Numbered from the stretch's first letter, positions 54,490 to 62,684 are shown. The stretch: DNA of 64,000 nucleotides from Methylophilus sp. 42 (GCF_000384155.1 NZ_KB913031.1:1550001-1614000), one strand, 5' to 3'. The notes: generated by a model not told the origin, from the sequence alone. A program made the numbers and translations.

Positions 54490-57293
54490 TGGCTCAAATC
54501 CCAAACACAAACCAAACAGAAGCTGATCCATTTTTGGATGTTATGAAAGTGCTCAATGACCCACCAAAGCTGAATGAAGAGTTGGATACTGTAAACCCTG
54601 AAATCACACAAACTGGTGAGCAAACGACTTTCAACCAAGCAGATACCGTCCAGGTTGCCGGGCTGGGTAATTTGGTGAAAGGCTTTGCTAAGGGTTTAAC
54701 TGAAACAATCAGTAAGGCTAGGAAGCCCGCAAAGGCAGCCAGTAATGCATTACCACCTGAGACCCCTGAAACACAGACGCTTGCACCTAAAAAAGCAAAA
54801 ACTACCCAAGAGATTAAGCACGGGGTTATCGAGCGATCAGTACCCGCTGACAGTCAGGAGTCCGCTATCAAAACCCTCAAGGCCATGTCGGATGAGAGTA
54901 CTGAGATTGAAGCAGGTAGAACGGCTTTGCGTAACTTCAGAATGGATAAGCTGCAAACTTCTGACGATGTAACTCGCCTGATTGACGATGTGGCCAATGA
55001 GAGTAAAGGATTTATTGAGTCCAGGCGCGGGGTCGTTAGCCATGAACAAACAAAGACAGAGTCTGAAAAATACGGTGTGGACGAGCTAATCGGCAGAAAA
55101 CCAAGTGAGGCATGGAACGCTGCTCAACTAACTGCCGGCCGCGACATATTGCTTGAACTGGGCTCTCGCATTTCTAAATCCGCCGATAACATCAAGAATG
55201 GTAATCCAAGTGTTGAGGACATGTTGCAGTTTAGGCAAATGCTTGCTCAACACTCTGCTGTTCAGAATCAATTGCAAGGGGCTGTTGCAGAAGCGGGGCG
55301 CGCATTAAACATTATGAAAACCGTATCGGCACCGACTGGCAGATTGCGCAGTCAGCAAATGCTTGAATCACTTGATTCGCTTGGTGGTGATGATGCTACC
55401 CGTAAGCTTGCAGAGATGGTGTTAGATGCTGGCGGTGATCCACTCAAACTTGCAAGAGTAACCCGTAAAGGACTGTTTGCACGTACAACAGATGCGGTCA
55501 CCGAAGTATGGATCAATGGGTTGCTATCCAATCCTAAAACCCATGTTGTCAATGTCACCAGCAATGCGTTAACCAGTCTCATGCAGGTACCCGAAAGACT
55601 TACAGCAGGTCTAATCCGCTCAGCGGTTGGTGGGGAAGGAGTGGAACTAGGGGAAGCCGGGGCACAAGTTTATGGAATGCTTGCGGGTATGCGAGACGGT
55701 CTAAAAGCCTTTGCGCAGACAGCACGCACTGGCGAACCAACTGACATGATGACAAAGCTTGAGACAGGCAATAGGAAAGCGTTTACATCAAGTAATTTCG
55801 GGATTGATGAATCTAGCCCAACAGGCAAAGCTTTAGACCTGCTAGGCGAGCACTACGTACGCTTACCAGGGCGAATGCTGCTGGCAGAGGATGAGTTATT
55901 CAAAGCCATTGGGTATCGCCAAGAGTTGCAAGCCCAGGCTTACCGGCAAGTTAAAAGAGAAGGCTTAACGGGAGAGGCTGCCGATCAACGTATGGCCGAT
56001 CTTGTGAATGAGCCCACCATGGAAATGCACAATGCTGCGGAGACCAATGCTAGATATGTGACTTTCAGTGATAGCTTACGCGGGGAAAACTGGGTTCAGT
56101 CGGTTGGCCAAGCAGGCCAAAAGCTATCAAATATCCCTCTAGGCAAGTTTGTTTTACCCTTCATTCGCACCCCTTCCAAGATTGCTGAATACACCTTGGA
56201 GCGAACTCCACTGGCTTTGACCATGAAAAACGTTAGAGATGATATTGCAGTTGGTGGAGCAAAGCGTGATTTGGCAATCGCTAAGATGGGGCTAGGCGGT
56301 ACAGTTTCCGCGCTTGTAGCTGCTGAATCGTCTAGTGGTCGAATTACTGGCGGCGGTCCATCAGACCCAAAATCAAGAGAGGTGCTGAAGGCTACTGGCT
56401 GGCAGCCTTACAGCATATTACTTGACGGTAAATACTACGCTTATAACCGGCTAGATCCAGTCGGCTCAATGATTGGTAGCGCTGCTGATGCTGTCGACAT
56501 ATTGAAATACTCAGATGGAGACAGTGAGACAGAGCATGTGGCGGCTGCAGTGGCATTGGGATTTGCGAATAACATGCTTAGCAAAACCTACATGCAGTCA
56601 TTAGCAAGCCTGCTTGATGTCCTTGGTGATACGGATAACGAAAAGAAAGCTACTGCATGGTTGTCAGGGCAGGCTGCTAGTTTTGAGCCTGGTTGGCTTA
56701 ACTTCCTGCGGCAAGCTCAAGATGAAACGATTAGGCAGCCCAATAAGAGCACTGATCCATTAGCAATGACAATCGATCTGATGAAGAACCGCACGCCCGG
56801 TCTTTCAATGGAGATACCTCCAAAAACCGATATTTGGGGAGAACCAGTCATTGCTGAGGCAGGCGCATTTTCACCGGTATCAATCAGCAGCCAGAAAGAG
56901 GATAAAGAAGCGGAAGAGGTGTTTAACAACCAGGTTAACGTCAACAAGCCTAGTGCAATTGTGTCTGTGCCTTTGAATAAACGCACGGCTCAAAGCGTGG
57001 ATTTGAATTTATTGGACCCCACAGGCTGGCTATATCACGATTACAAAGTCCGATCAGGCAGACTGGCAAAACGATACGTTAGTAACTTGATGAACTCCCG
57101 CGACTACAGCAGCCTTTCAGATGGCGCTGATGGTGAGAAGTCTTTGTACATCCGGAGGGCGTTTAGTGATGCTAGGCATGATGCGTTGCTTGAATTAATG
57201 AGCGATCAAAAAGACGCATTCAGTAATGGTGAGCAGGTTATCTCCATTGAAGACGCTGCATTAAATGCTTACAAGGAGAAGATTGGATTTTAA
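54489..57293 (+). CDS. Large phage virion/ejection-type protein 3
   Basis: A 934-residue protein. A disordered start is followed by long helices. Its middle contains WINGLLSNPKTHVVNVTSNA, GEHYVRLPGRMLLAEDELFK and LPFIRTPSKIAEYTLERTPL, motifs I associate with large internal virion or polyvalent proteins of podovirus-like phages. A hydrophobic glycine/alanine stretch (AKMGLGGTVSALVAAESSSG) and WQPYSILLDGKYYAYNRLDP follow. It would be delivered with DNA or stabilise it on entry. It is the last gene of the three-gene set; no capsid, portal or terminase gene is adjacent. The stop overlaps the stop of the opposing gene. Confidence 0.62.
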   Translation: MAQIPNTNQTEADPFLDVMKVLNDPPKLNEELDTVNPEITQTGEQTTFNQADTVQVAGLGNLVKGFAKGLTETISKARKPAKAASNALPPETPETQTLAPKKAKTTQEIKHGVIERSVPADSQESAIKTLKAMSDESTEIEAGRTALRNFRMDKLQTSDDVTRLIDDVANESKGFIESRRGVVSHEQTKTESEKYGVDELIGRKPSEAWNAAQLTAGRDILLELGSRISKSADNIKNGNPSVEDMLQFRQMLAQHSAVQNQLQGAVAEAGRALNIMKTVSAPTGRLRSQQMLESLDSLGGDDATRKLAEMVLDAGGDPLKLARVTRKGLFARTTDAVTEVWINGLLSNPKTHVVNVTSNALTSLMQVPERLTAGLIRSAVGGEGVELGEAGAQVYGMLAGMRDGLKAFAQTARTGEPTDMMTKLETGNRKAFTSSNFGIDESSPTGKALDLLGEHYVRLPGRMLLAEDELFKAIGYRQELQAQAYRQVKREGLTGEAADQRMADLVNEPTMEMHNAAETNARYVTFSDSLRGENWVQSVGQAGQKLSNIPLGKFVLPFIRTPSKIAEYTLERTPLALTMKNVRDDIAVGGAKRDLAIAKMGLGGTVSALVAAESSSGRITGGGPSDPKSREVLKATGWQPYSILLDGKYYAYNRLDPVGSMIGSAADAVDILKYSDGDSETEHVAAAVALGFANNMLSKTYMQSLASLLDVLGDTDNEKKATAWLSGQAASFEPGWLNFLRQAQDETIRQPNKSTDPLAMTIDLMKNRTPGLSMEIPPKTDIWGEPVIAEAGAFSPVSISSQKEDKEAEEVFNNQVNVNKPSAIVSVPLNKRTAQSVDLNLLDPTGWLYHDYKVRSGRLAKRYVSNLMNSRDYSSLSDGADGEKSLYIRRAFSDARHDALLELMSDQKDAFSNGEQVISIEDAALNAYKEKIGF

Positions 57294-57619
57294 ATGCCGA
57301 TGTGGCCTCTAATCTCAGCACACAAGGTACCAGCTTTCGAATCCTGGCGTTCGTAGAGGTCACAAGAGCTTTCAATACTTTGCTTGGTTCGACTCAATTC
57401 ATAAGCTGAATAAATGAGCTGCAGGCACAAAAAGATAACTATGGTTTTCAAATAGAACTTTGTGTCTGTCTCATTTAAGCCTGATTCCGAGCTTATGAAG
57501 TAAATGAAATACAGAGACGCGAACACATAAGGATTCAATAGAAAGCTGACGTGACCAAAAGTCAGCAGCACTGCAAATACTGCAAATCCAATTGTTGCTT
57601 TGATTTTCTTAGAGCTCAT
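57290..57619 (-). CDS. Small membrane protein, unknown
   Basis: The protein starting at the ATG 57619 has 109 residues with two or three membrane segments (ATIGFAVFAVLLTFGHVSFL, PYVFASLYFIYFISS, FYLKTIVIFLCLQLIYSAY) and a short cysteine-containing tail. In-frame ATGs at 57637 and 57667 are alternatives; no ribosome site decides. It is convergent with the ejection-protein genes and reads away from the alternating-sequence tract at 57688. In prophages such lone membrane genes can be exclusion or lysogenic-conversion genes; not shown here. Confidence 0.5.
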   Translation of the reverse strand: MSSKKIKATIGFAVFAVLLTFGHVSFLLNPYVFASLYFIYFISSESGLNETDTKFYLKTIVIFLCLQLIYSAYELSRTKQSIESSCDLYERQDSKAGTLCAEIRGHIGI

Positions 57620-57687
57620 TCTGTAAATATATCTCATCAACAATTTTAAACAAATACGTAAATACAAAACGTCGAAAAAGGCTCAAT

Positions 57688-57718
57688 TGTGCGTGTGTGT
57701 ATACGCGCGCGCACGCGT
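57688..57718. repeat. 31-base perfectly alternating purine-pyrimidine tract
   Basis: From T57688 to T57718 every step alternates pyrimidine and purine (TG, CG, TA and CA steps). The tract is also an imperfect palindrome around GTATAC, with only T/C differences between arms, so its RNA could fold with G-U pairs. It is a strong candidate for Z-DNA or cruciform formation between divergent genes, followed by TATATATA. Confidence 0.8.
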
Positions 57719-57765
57719 TTTATATATAAGGGTCTAAAATGGCAAAAAACGTCTGAAAGTTGGTC

Positions 57766-58227
57766 ATGAGAATATCACTTGAAGAGTTGATAAATATCAC
57801 TGGTAAGAAAACGCCTAAAACACAGGCTGACTGGTTTAAAAGTCATTTTGATGTCGATGCAGTGTATGACTCACTTGGTGTAATCATTACACATGATGTT
57901 TTCAATGCCATCGTTGCCAAAAGATATGGTGTATTGACTGCCAAGGATGAAAAAGTCGCCGAACCACGGCCGCAACTTATACCACCCAAGACAAAGAAGA
58001 AAGTCGAACAAGAGGATCAAGGGTTGGATTACGATGAAATTATTAAGCTTGTACAAAATACACAACCTCAACCACCGCATTACAACCTAACAGATGCAGC
58101 TAAAAAGCTTGGAATATCTTATCCAACCCTCAAAAAATACATTTTGGAAGGAAAGATCAAACTAAACGCGATTAACTTTGTATCAGCCGCTGAAATTTAT
58201 AAATTTCTAGAAAATAAAGATAGTTAA
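57766..58227 (+). CDS. DUF4224-type protein with C-terminal helix-turn-helix
   Basis: The 153-residue protein has an N-terminal DUF4224-like segment (ISLEELINITGKKTPKTQAD), a family found in phages and usually near integrases. A charged linker follows, then a C-terminal helix-turn-helix (YNLTDAAKKLGISYPTLKKY, ILEGKIKLNAINF) of the MerR/excisionase type. The combination is unusual, as DUF4224 normally stands alone at about 70 residues. I used the ATG at 57766; a TTG at 57760 is in frame. The DNA-binding gene 58246 follows closely. Confidence 0.65.
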   Translation: MRISLEELINITGKKTPKTQADWFKSHFDVDAVYDSLGVIITHDVFNAIVAKRYGVLTAKDEKVAEPRPQLIPPKTKKKVEQEDQGLDYDEIIKLVQNTQPQPPHYNLTDAAKKLGISYPTLKKYILEGKIKLNAINFVSAAEIYKFLENKDS

Positions 58228-58245
58228 TTTAAGCTTTCTTAAGCT

Positions 58246-58446
58246 ATGACGGATATCAATTGGATCACTTTAAAAAAGCTTGCTGATGAAACCGGTTATT
58301 CCGAAAAGGCACTGCGTGAGAAGATTGCCAGGGGTAACTTTGCATATGGTTACCACTATATCAAAGCACCTGATGGGCGCATTCATTTCAACAAAGAGCG
58401 CTATAACGATTGGGTAGTTGGTGACCTAAGTTCTAATAAGAATTAG
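58246..58446 (+). CDS. Small excisionase-like DNA-binding protein
   Basis: The 66-residue protein has the winged-helix pattern WITLKKLADETGYSEKALRE, KIARGNFAYGYHYIK, IHFNKERYNDWVVG. This is typical of phage excisionases or AlpA-like proteins. It is 18 bases after the DUF4224-type gene. The element therefore encodes at least two possible recombination directionality factors. Confidence 0.72.
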   Translation: MTDINWITLKKLADETGYSEKALREKIARGNFAYGYHYIKAPDGRIHFNKERYNDWVVGDLSSNKN

Positions 58447-58449
58447 CTG

Positions 58450-58485
58450 TTGAAATTCATTATTTTGATTGTGTTACAATTTCAA
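58450..58485 (+). promoter_or_regulatory. Candidate promoter/operator of umuDC
   Basis: TTGAAA (58450-58455) and TACAAT (58475-58480) are 19 bases apart. The dyad ATTGT-GTT-ACAAT (58468-58480) covers the -10 region, and TTGAAATT (58450-58457) is inverted as AATTTCAA (58478-58485). The arrangement suggests repression by a dimeric regulator; it is not a consensus LexA box. Transcription would start near the umuD ATG at 58487, so the message could be leaderless. Confidence 0.45.
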
Positions 58486-58486
58486 G

Positions 58487-59137
58487 ATGAATGATGAAGT
58501 CACAAAAAAACATGGTGGTAAACGAGTTGGCGCAGGCCGAAAGTCAGGATTTGGCCAGCACTCGGAAGAAACCACTGTCATAAGGGTACCTGTCAGTCAA
58601 AAGCCATTGATTGTTGACTTCATAGCTGCCTATGCAGACAGAAAGCGCCTCGGCCAGTCAGACACTAATGAGGCAACTACCCAGCCTTTTATTGCAACTC
58701 CAATCAGTTTAAATCCATCACTCACACGCATTCCTATCTTTGAGGGAAAGGTGAACGCAGGGCAATCGCGCTTTGCGTCTGCTGCCCAAGATTACGAGAT
58801 GAAAGACTTGGACCTTAATGAGTTTCTCGTTACTGATCCACCGGCAACATTCATTGTCCAGCTAGATCGAGATGCTGATTCTATGATCGATGCAGGGATA
58901 TTGCCCGGCTCTTGGGTCATTGTGAACAAGGCGCTGGCACCTAAAGCCAAATCAAAAGACATAGTTTTAGCCATAGTTAATGGGGAATACATGATCAAGC
59001 GCCTGTACAAGCGCGGGAGCATAGTTAGACTGCTTTCCGAGAATAAAGCGAAGGCATACCCACCAATAGAATTTTCTGATGGCCAGGAGCTCGTAATTTG
59101 GGGCGTTGTACAGCATGGCATCAACTCATTCTCCTAG
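58487..59137 (+). CDS. umuD: UmuD-like S24 self-cleaving protein with basic N-terminus
   Basis: UmuD, after RecA-stimulated self-cleavage, activates the UmuC polymerase. The 216-residue protein is longer than usual (about 140). An N-terminal extension contains HGGKRVGAGRKSGFG, an AT-hook-like basic stretch seen in some phage regulators, and the S24 domain follows. The presumed cleavage bond is Ala-Gly in GKVNAGQSRF, the catalytic serine lies in DADSMIDAG and the lysine in GEYMIKRLYK. It overlaps umuC by 23 bases. The basic extension may let it bind DNA as a repressor. Confidence 0.85.
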   Translation: MNDEVTKKHGGKRVGAGRKSGFGQHSEETTVIRVPVSQKPLIVDFIAAYADRKRLGQSDTNEATTQPFIATPISLNPSLTRIPIFEGKVNAGQSRFASAAQDYEMKDLDLNEFLVTDPPATFIVQLDRDADSMIDAGILPGSWVIVNKALAPKAKSKDIVLAIVNGEYMIKRLYKRGSIVRLLSENKAKAYPPIEFSDGQELVIWGVVQHGINSFS

Positions 59138-60407
59138 ACGTTGCTTTGCGCTTGCAGACGTCAACTCCATGTATGCATCATGCGAAGAGGTATTCCGGCC
59201 AGACATTGCAGGAAAGCCCGTTGTCGTTTTATCCAATAATGACGGGTGTGTGATCGCACAAAATAAGCTTGCCAAAGAGAGCTTAGATATTTTCATGGCT
59301 CGCCCCTGGTTTGAAATAGAGGACGCTGCACGCAAGCTTGGGACAGTGGTTTTTTCATCAAACTACGAGCTATACGCAAATATGAGCAATCGGTTTGCAT
59401 CGATTCTTTCCAGGTTCTCACCGCGTATGGAGAAGTACTCCATTGATGAAACCTTTCTGGAAATGACCGGCATCAAAGTCAAATTTTCTAAATACGGTCA
59501 GACAATCAAACAGACAGTTAAAGACTCCACCGGCTTGCCTATTTGCGTGGGCTTTGGTTATAGCAAGACTTTGGCAAAGCTGGCCAATCACTGCGCCAAA
59601 AAACAGACTCACTGGAATGGTGTTTGTGACCTGACTAGCCTGAGTGATCCTGAACTTGATGCAATCATGGCTGAATTGCCAGTATCGAAAGTTTGGGGGG
59701 TAGGGCGCAGACTGGAGGCGCGATTAAATAAACTTGGCGTGCATACAGTGCTAAGGCTCAAGAATGCTGATCCAAAGCGAATTCGTGATGAATTTGGCGT
59801 GCTCCTTGAGCGCACAGTCAGAGAGCTTAACGGTGAAGTCTGGATTGAGATGGAAGATGAGTTGCCAGAAGCCAAACAAGTTATGAGTTCTCGTTCGTTT
59901 GGCGTTCGTGCCAGTACGATAGAAGATCTTACTCAGGCTGTTGCCTTTCATGCTGGGATTGCAGCTGAACGAATGAGAAGCAAAGGACTATTTGCCAATG
60001 GCGTCTATGTATTTGCGCAAAATAGTCCGCATGACCAGGCAGAGTTTTATCCTGGTCAAATCTCGGTAGGCTTTCCGGCGCCCACTAATTCAACACCAAA
60101 GATCACACAGACAGCCTTATGGCTTTTGAAGAAGATTTACAGACCCGGCATTTACTACCAGAAATGCGGCGTGATGCTGCTAGATACCCTCCCTGGCGGC
60201 CTGCTTCAAAATGATATGTTCGGCTTTTCCGATAATGACCCTAAGTCTCAGGCATTAATGGCCGTCATGGATAAAATTAATCAAAAGTATGCGAAGGGCA
60301 CCATCACGACTGCAGCTGAAGGCGGGGAGAAGCCATGGCAGATGCGGCGAAGCTTTAAGAGTCCAAACTACACCGGTGACTGGGCTGATTTGTTGAAGGT
60401 AAAGTGA
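59115..60407 (+). CDS. umuC: Y-family DNA polymerase UmuC
   Basis: UmuC is the catalytic subunit of error-prone DNA polymerase V. The 430-residue protein has the first metal-binding site in ALADVNSMYASCEEVFRPD, VVVLSNNDGCVIAQN, and the second acidic motif YSIDETFLEM. The helix-hairpin-helix KVWGVGRRLEARLNKLGV and the C-terminal little-finger and DUF4113-type tail follow. All catalytic acids are present. Starting at 59115 it overlaps umuD, the usual umuDC arrangement; plasmid- or phage-borne umuDC copies are common. Confidence 0.95.
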   Translation: MASTHSPRRCFALADVNSMYASCEEVFRPDIAGKPVVVLSNNDGCVIAQNKLAKESLDIFMARPWFEIEDAARKLGTVVFSSNYELYANMSNRFASILSRFSPRMEKYSIDETFLEMTGIKVKFSKYGQTIKQTVKDSTGLPICVGFGYSKTLAKLANHCAKKQTHWNGVCDLTSLSDPELDAIMAELPVSKVWGVGRRLEARLNKLGVHTVLRLKNADPKRIRDEFGVLLERTVRELNGEVWIEMEDELPEAKQVMSSRSFGVRASTIEDLTQAVAFHAGIAAERMRSKGLFANGVYVFAQNSPHDQAEFYPGQISVGFPAPTNSTPKITQTALWLLKKIYRPGIYYQKCGVMLLDTLPGGLLQNDMFGFSDNDPKSQALMAVMDKINQKYAKGTITTAAEGGEKPWQMRRSFKSPNYTGDWADLLKVK

Positions 60408-60432
60408 ATAAATAACTAGGGGAGTATGGCTA

Positions 60433-61143
60433 ATGACGAAGCCTCAGGAGCAAGCAAAGCAAGACTCGAAGGGATTCCAACGATATCAAGAAACCATACT
60501 GGATTTCTCAACTGAGTACCTTGAGCCAGCATGGCAAGCGAGGAAGAATAAGACCGAACTTCCAGCAAGTCCGACCGATGCACTGTTCTCAACCGTTTTT
60601 TATGGATTCACCGAGATAGTGAGCACGATTGATGCATTAAAGCTTTGCCAAACATTGATTCGGGTAGCACCTCCACGGTCGAAAGCAATCTTGCCGGACG
60701 AGTATTTCAAGTTTCTTGTTGGTGCATATTTTCAAGAGATGTATATATTGGGTCAACGCTTAGATACGTATGCTAAGCGTATGAGCAGGCTATACAGAAA
60801 GCCCCAAATTCTGCCGATTGTAAATGAACATATTCTTAGTCCCCTGAGTGGAATTAACCGAACCAGGGGGGCACATGTACATGCTCAAAGGTATACCGAC
60901 AAAGATCTCGATATGTTGTCCACCTACTCGCTTTTAAGTAGGCACGATGCAAAATTTGCTGACCATCTTGAAGATCAATATTGGTTGGCTCAAAGAGAGT
61001 GGGGCGAAAAAGTTAAGAACAATAATGCAGCTGTGAAAATTTTGGCTGATAGATACTTCGATCTTCTCTATCCAGTCGTGACAAAGGACGGAGAATTTTT
61101 CCTGCCGAGAACTGGTAGAGGCAGGAAGGCTAAAGATGTCTAA
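60433..61143 (+). CDS. Unknown protein, possible HEPN-like (first of a two-gene module)
   Basis: A 236-residue protein of mostly helical character. Recognisable stretches are TDALFSTVFYGFTEIVSTID, FLVGAYFQEMYILGQRLDTY and NRTRGAHVHAQRYTDKDL. The last includes R-x4-H (RGAHVH), the spacing of HEPN ribonuclease motifs, though this alone is weak. A lysine-rich tail ends the protein. The next gene overlaps it by 8 bases, so the two are made together. I do not recognise a named family; a small defence or exclusion module is one hypothesis. Confidence 0.6.
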   Translation: MTKPQEQAKQDSKGFQRYQETILDFSTEYLEPAWQARKNKTELPASPTDALFSTVFYGFTEIVSTIDALKLCQTLIRVAPPRSKAILPDEYFKFLVGAYFQEMYILGQRLDTYAKRMSRLYRKPQILPIVNEHILSPLSGINRTRGAHVHAQRYTDKDLDMLSTYSLLSRHDAKFADHLEDQYWLAQREWGEKVKNNNAAVKILADRYFDLLYPVVTKDGEFFLPRTGRGRKAKDV

Positions 61144-61771
61144 ACCAAATGAAAAAACGTTTATCAGCAGCATGGCTGAGTTAAACCTAGTAGACGAGGA
61201 GGTGACCAAATTAGCCATGGCGATTATGAAATCCGATGGCGGCAACATGTACACCCTGGACTTTTTAATCTTTGCAGCGTTAAACAGGTCTAAGTTAAAC
61301 ATTCACGGTTTCATTACACTCATCGAGCTCAATAATTACTTTGCTGCTATTCCATTTGTTCGTATGCAACTTGATAGCTTGTTGCGGTTATTTGCCACTA
61401 CTCTGGTTAATGACCGTAGTGAATTGGCAAAGAGGATTCTTAACGGCGAATCAATCCGAAAGATAAAAGATCGTGATGGTTTTAAGATGACAGACGCATA
61501 TTTGGTGGGTAAATATTCTGCGCTTGCACCATGGATTGTGCCCGTTTATGACTCAGGATCTGGTTTTATTCATTTATCCGAGAAACACATTTTCGGAATG
61601 TTTGGGAATCAAAAACAGGAGAACCAAGTTGAGATCATAATTGGGCCAACACAAAGCCACATACCGGAAGAGTTTCGAGTTCAAGCAGTGAACGCAATTA
61701 CACATATAACCGGCCTTGTGATTGAGTTTTGTAGGGATTGGCTTGACGAAAGAAATCGGCATAGCAGTTAA
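61136..61771 (+). CDS. Unknown protein, second of a two-gene module
   Basis: A 211-residue helical protein with FIFAALNRSKLNIHGFITLIEL-type hydrophobic helices, the stretch AAIPFVRMQLDSLLRLFATT and later SGSGFIHLSEKHIF. The order of an arginine-bearing helix, a long charged middle and an S-x-x-x-H stretch recalls DUF5677-type HEPN-like proteins, but the resemblance is loose. It overlaps the upstream gene by eight bases. A short tRNA-like fragment lies just after it. Confidence 0.6.
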   Translation: MSKPNEKTFISSMAELNLVDEEVTKLAMAIMKSDGGNMYTLDFLIFAALNRSKLNIHGFITLIELNNYFAAIPFVRMQLDSLLRLFATTLVNDRSELAKRILNGESIRKIKDRDGFKMTDAYLVGKYSALAPWIVPVYDSGSGFIHLSEKHIFGMFGNQKQENQVEIIIGPTQSHIPEEFRVQAVNAITHITGLVIEFCRDWLDERNRHSS

Positions 61772-61789
61772 ACGTATAAGGGAGTTTGA

Positions 61790-61832
61790 TTGATCGTTGG
61801 TTCGAGTCCATTCGCGACTACCACTGCAGTTA
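61790..61832 (+). other. tRNA 3'-end-like fragment
   Basis: GGTTCGAGTCC, the T-loop consensus, is followed after an acceptor-like stretch by CCA (GATCGTTGGTTCGAGTCCAT, then TCGCGACTACCA). The T-stem pairs imperfectly and the rest of a tRNA is missing. It may be the scar of an earlier attachment site or chance similarity. Confidence 0.25.
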
Positions 61833-61865
61833 ATATAAGCTGACGTCTAAATTTAGGGTGTAATT

Positions 61866-62684
61866 ATGACCGCGATCGCTATATGGCGAAATACAGAAAA
61901 TCCTGACCACCCGACCTTGTGGGCAGTCGCTGACAGCTTAGTTTCTAGAGGACCAGCGCCATTGATTGGAGATGCTGCAAAACTATTTATGCTGCCAGTG
62001 ACTTGTCGGGTACCCGGCCCCGAAGGGTTTTTTAGTGAAATTTGTTCTAATCATTCATATGGGTATGCTTTTGCTGGAAGCACTCTAGTCGGTCAAAATA
62101 CCTATCTAGCTCTTGTTCCACTATTAACCAATTTAATACATAGAGAGCCTTACTCCCCAAGCCTGACCGAAGTGGGTGAGTATATTGCCAATTACCTTTC
62201 AGCTACCTTTGACGATCTAAGAGTAACTATGGGACGTGATGCTATGTTTGAAGTAGCAATATTTGGATGGTGTCCTGTTCAGCAAACATTAGGACTTTTT
62301 AGAATCAGGCCTGTGATCCAGCAGGGTGGAATGTATGGCATCGAATCGAGCTATGTGGACTTCTCTAATGAGCAATTTGTATATCTTGGAGATTATTCAA
62401 GGGAAATTTCCGAGTTGATCACGGCAGCTATTGATGCAGAGGGAACGACCACACGGGCACCTAAGAGAGTAATTGGGCAATGCATAGGGTCAGGTGACTA
62501 CCCTAGTGTCGGGGGAGACATTCAATTGGCGGTAGCAGATCGATTTGGCTTTAAGCCATATATGCTTTACCGCCCACGTATTCAACCGCCTGGCGGAGTC
62601 GAGATTACTTATTTAGGTAGGGTAATAGAGGATGAATTTCTGCATTTGGGTTCAGCCTTAGTCAGCATACCTTCGTTACCATGA
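61866..62684 (+). CDS. Proteasome-like Ntn-hydrolase candidate (HslV/Anbu fold)
   Basis: The 272-residue protein starts MTAIAIWRN, comparable to the MTTIVSVRR start of HslV. After methionine removal Thr2 would be the N-terminal nucleophile. Asp23 (WAVADS) and Lys39 (GDAAKLFML) fall exactly 16 residues apart, as Asp17 and Lys33 of proteasome beta subunits do. SYGYAFAGSTLVGQNTY resembles the GFAGGTADAF loop, MFEVAIFGW the central strands, and VIGQCIGSGDYPS the conserved GSG segment. No ClpX/HslU-like ATPase is next to it. The fold is inferred from pattern; the target is unknown. It is longer than HslV (about 175) by about 95 residues. Confidence 0.6.
   Translation: MTAIAIWRNTENPDHPTLWAVADSLVSRGPAPLIGDAAKLFMLPVTCRVPGPEGFFSEICSNHSYGYAFAGSTLVGQNTYLALVPLLTNLIHREPYSPSLTEVGEYIANYLSATFDDLRVTMGRDAMFEVAIFGWCPVQQTLGLFRIRPVIQQGGMYGIESSYVDFSNEQFVYLGDYSREISELITAAIDAEGTTTRAPKRVIGQCIGSGDYPSVGGDIQLAVADRFGFKPYMLYRPRIQPPGGVEITYLGRVIEDEFLHLGSALVSIPSLP

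Noticed and set aside
61790..61832. A functional tRNA gene
   Set aside because: Only a T-arm and acceptor-like end is present; no D-arm or anticodon arm can be folded upstream.
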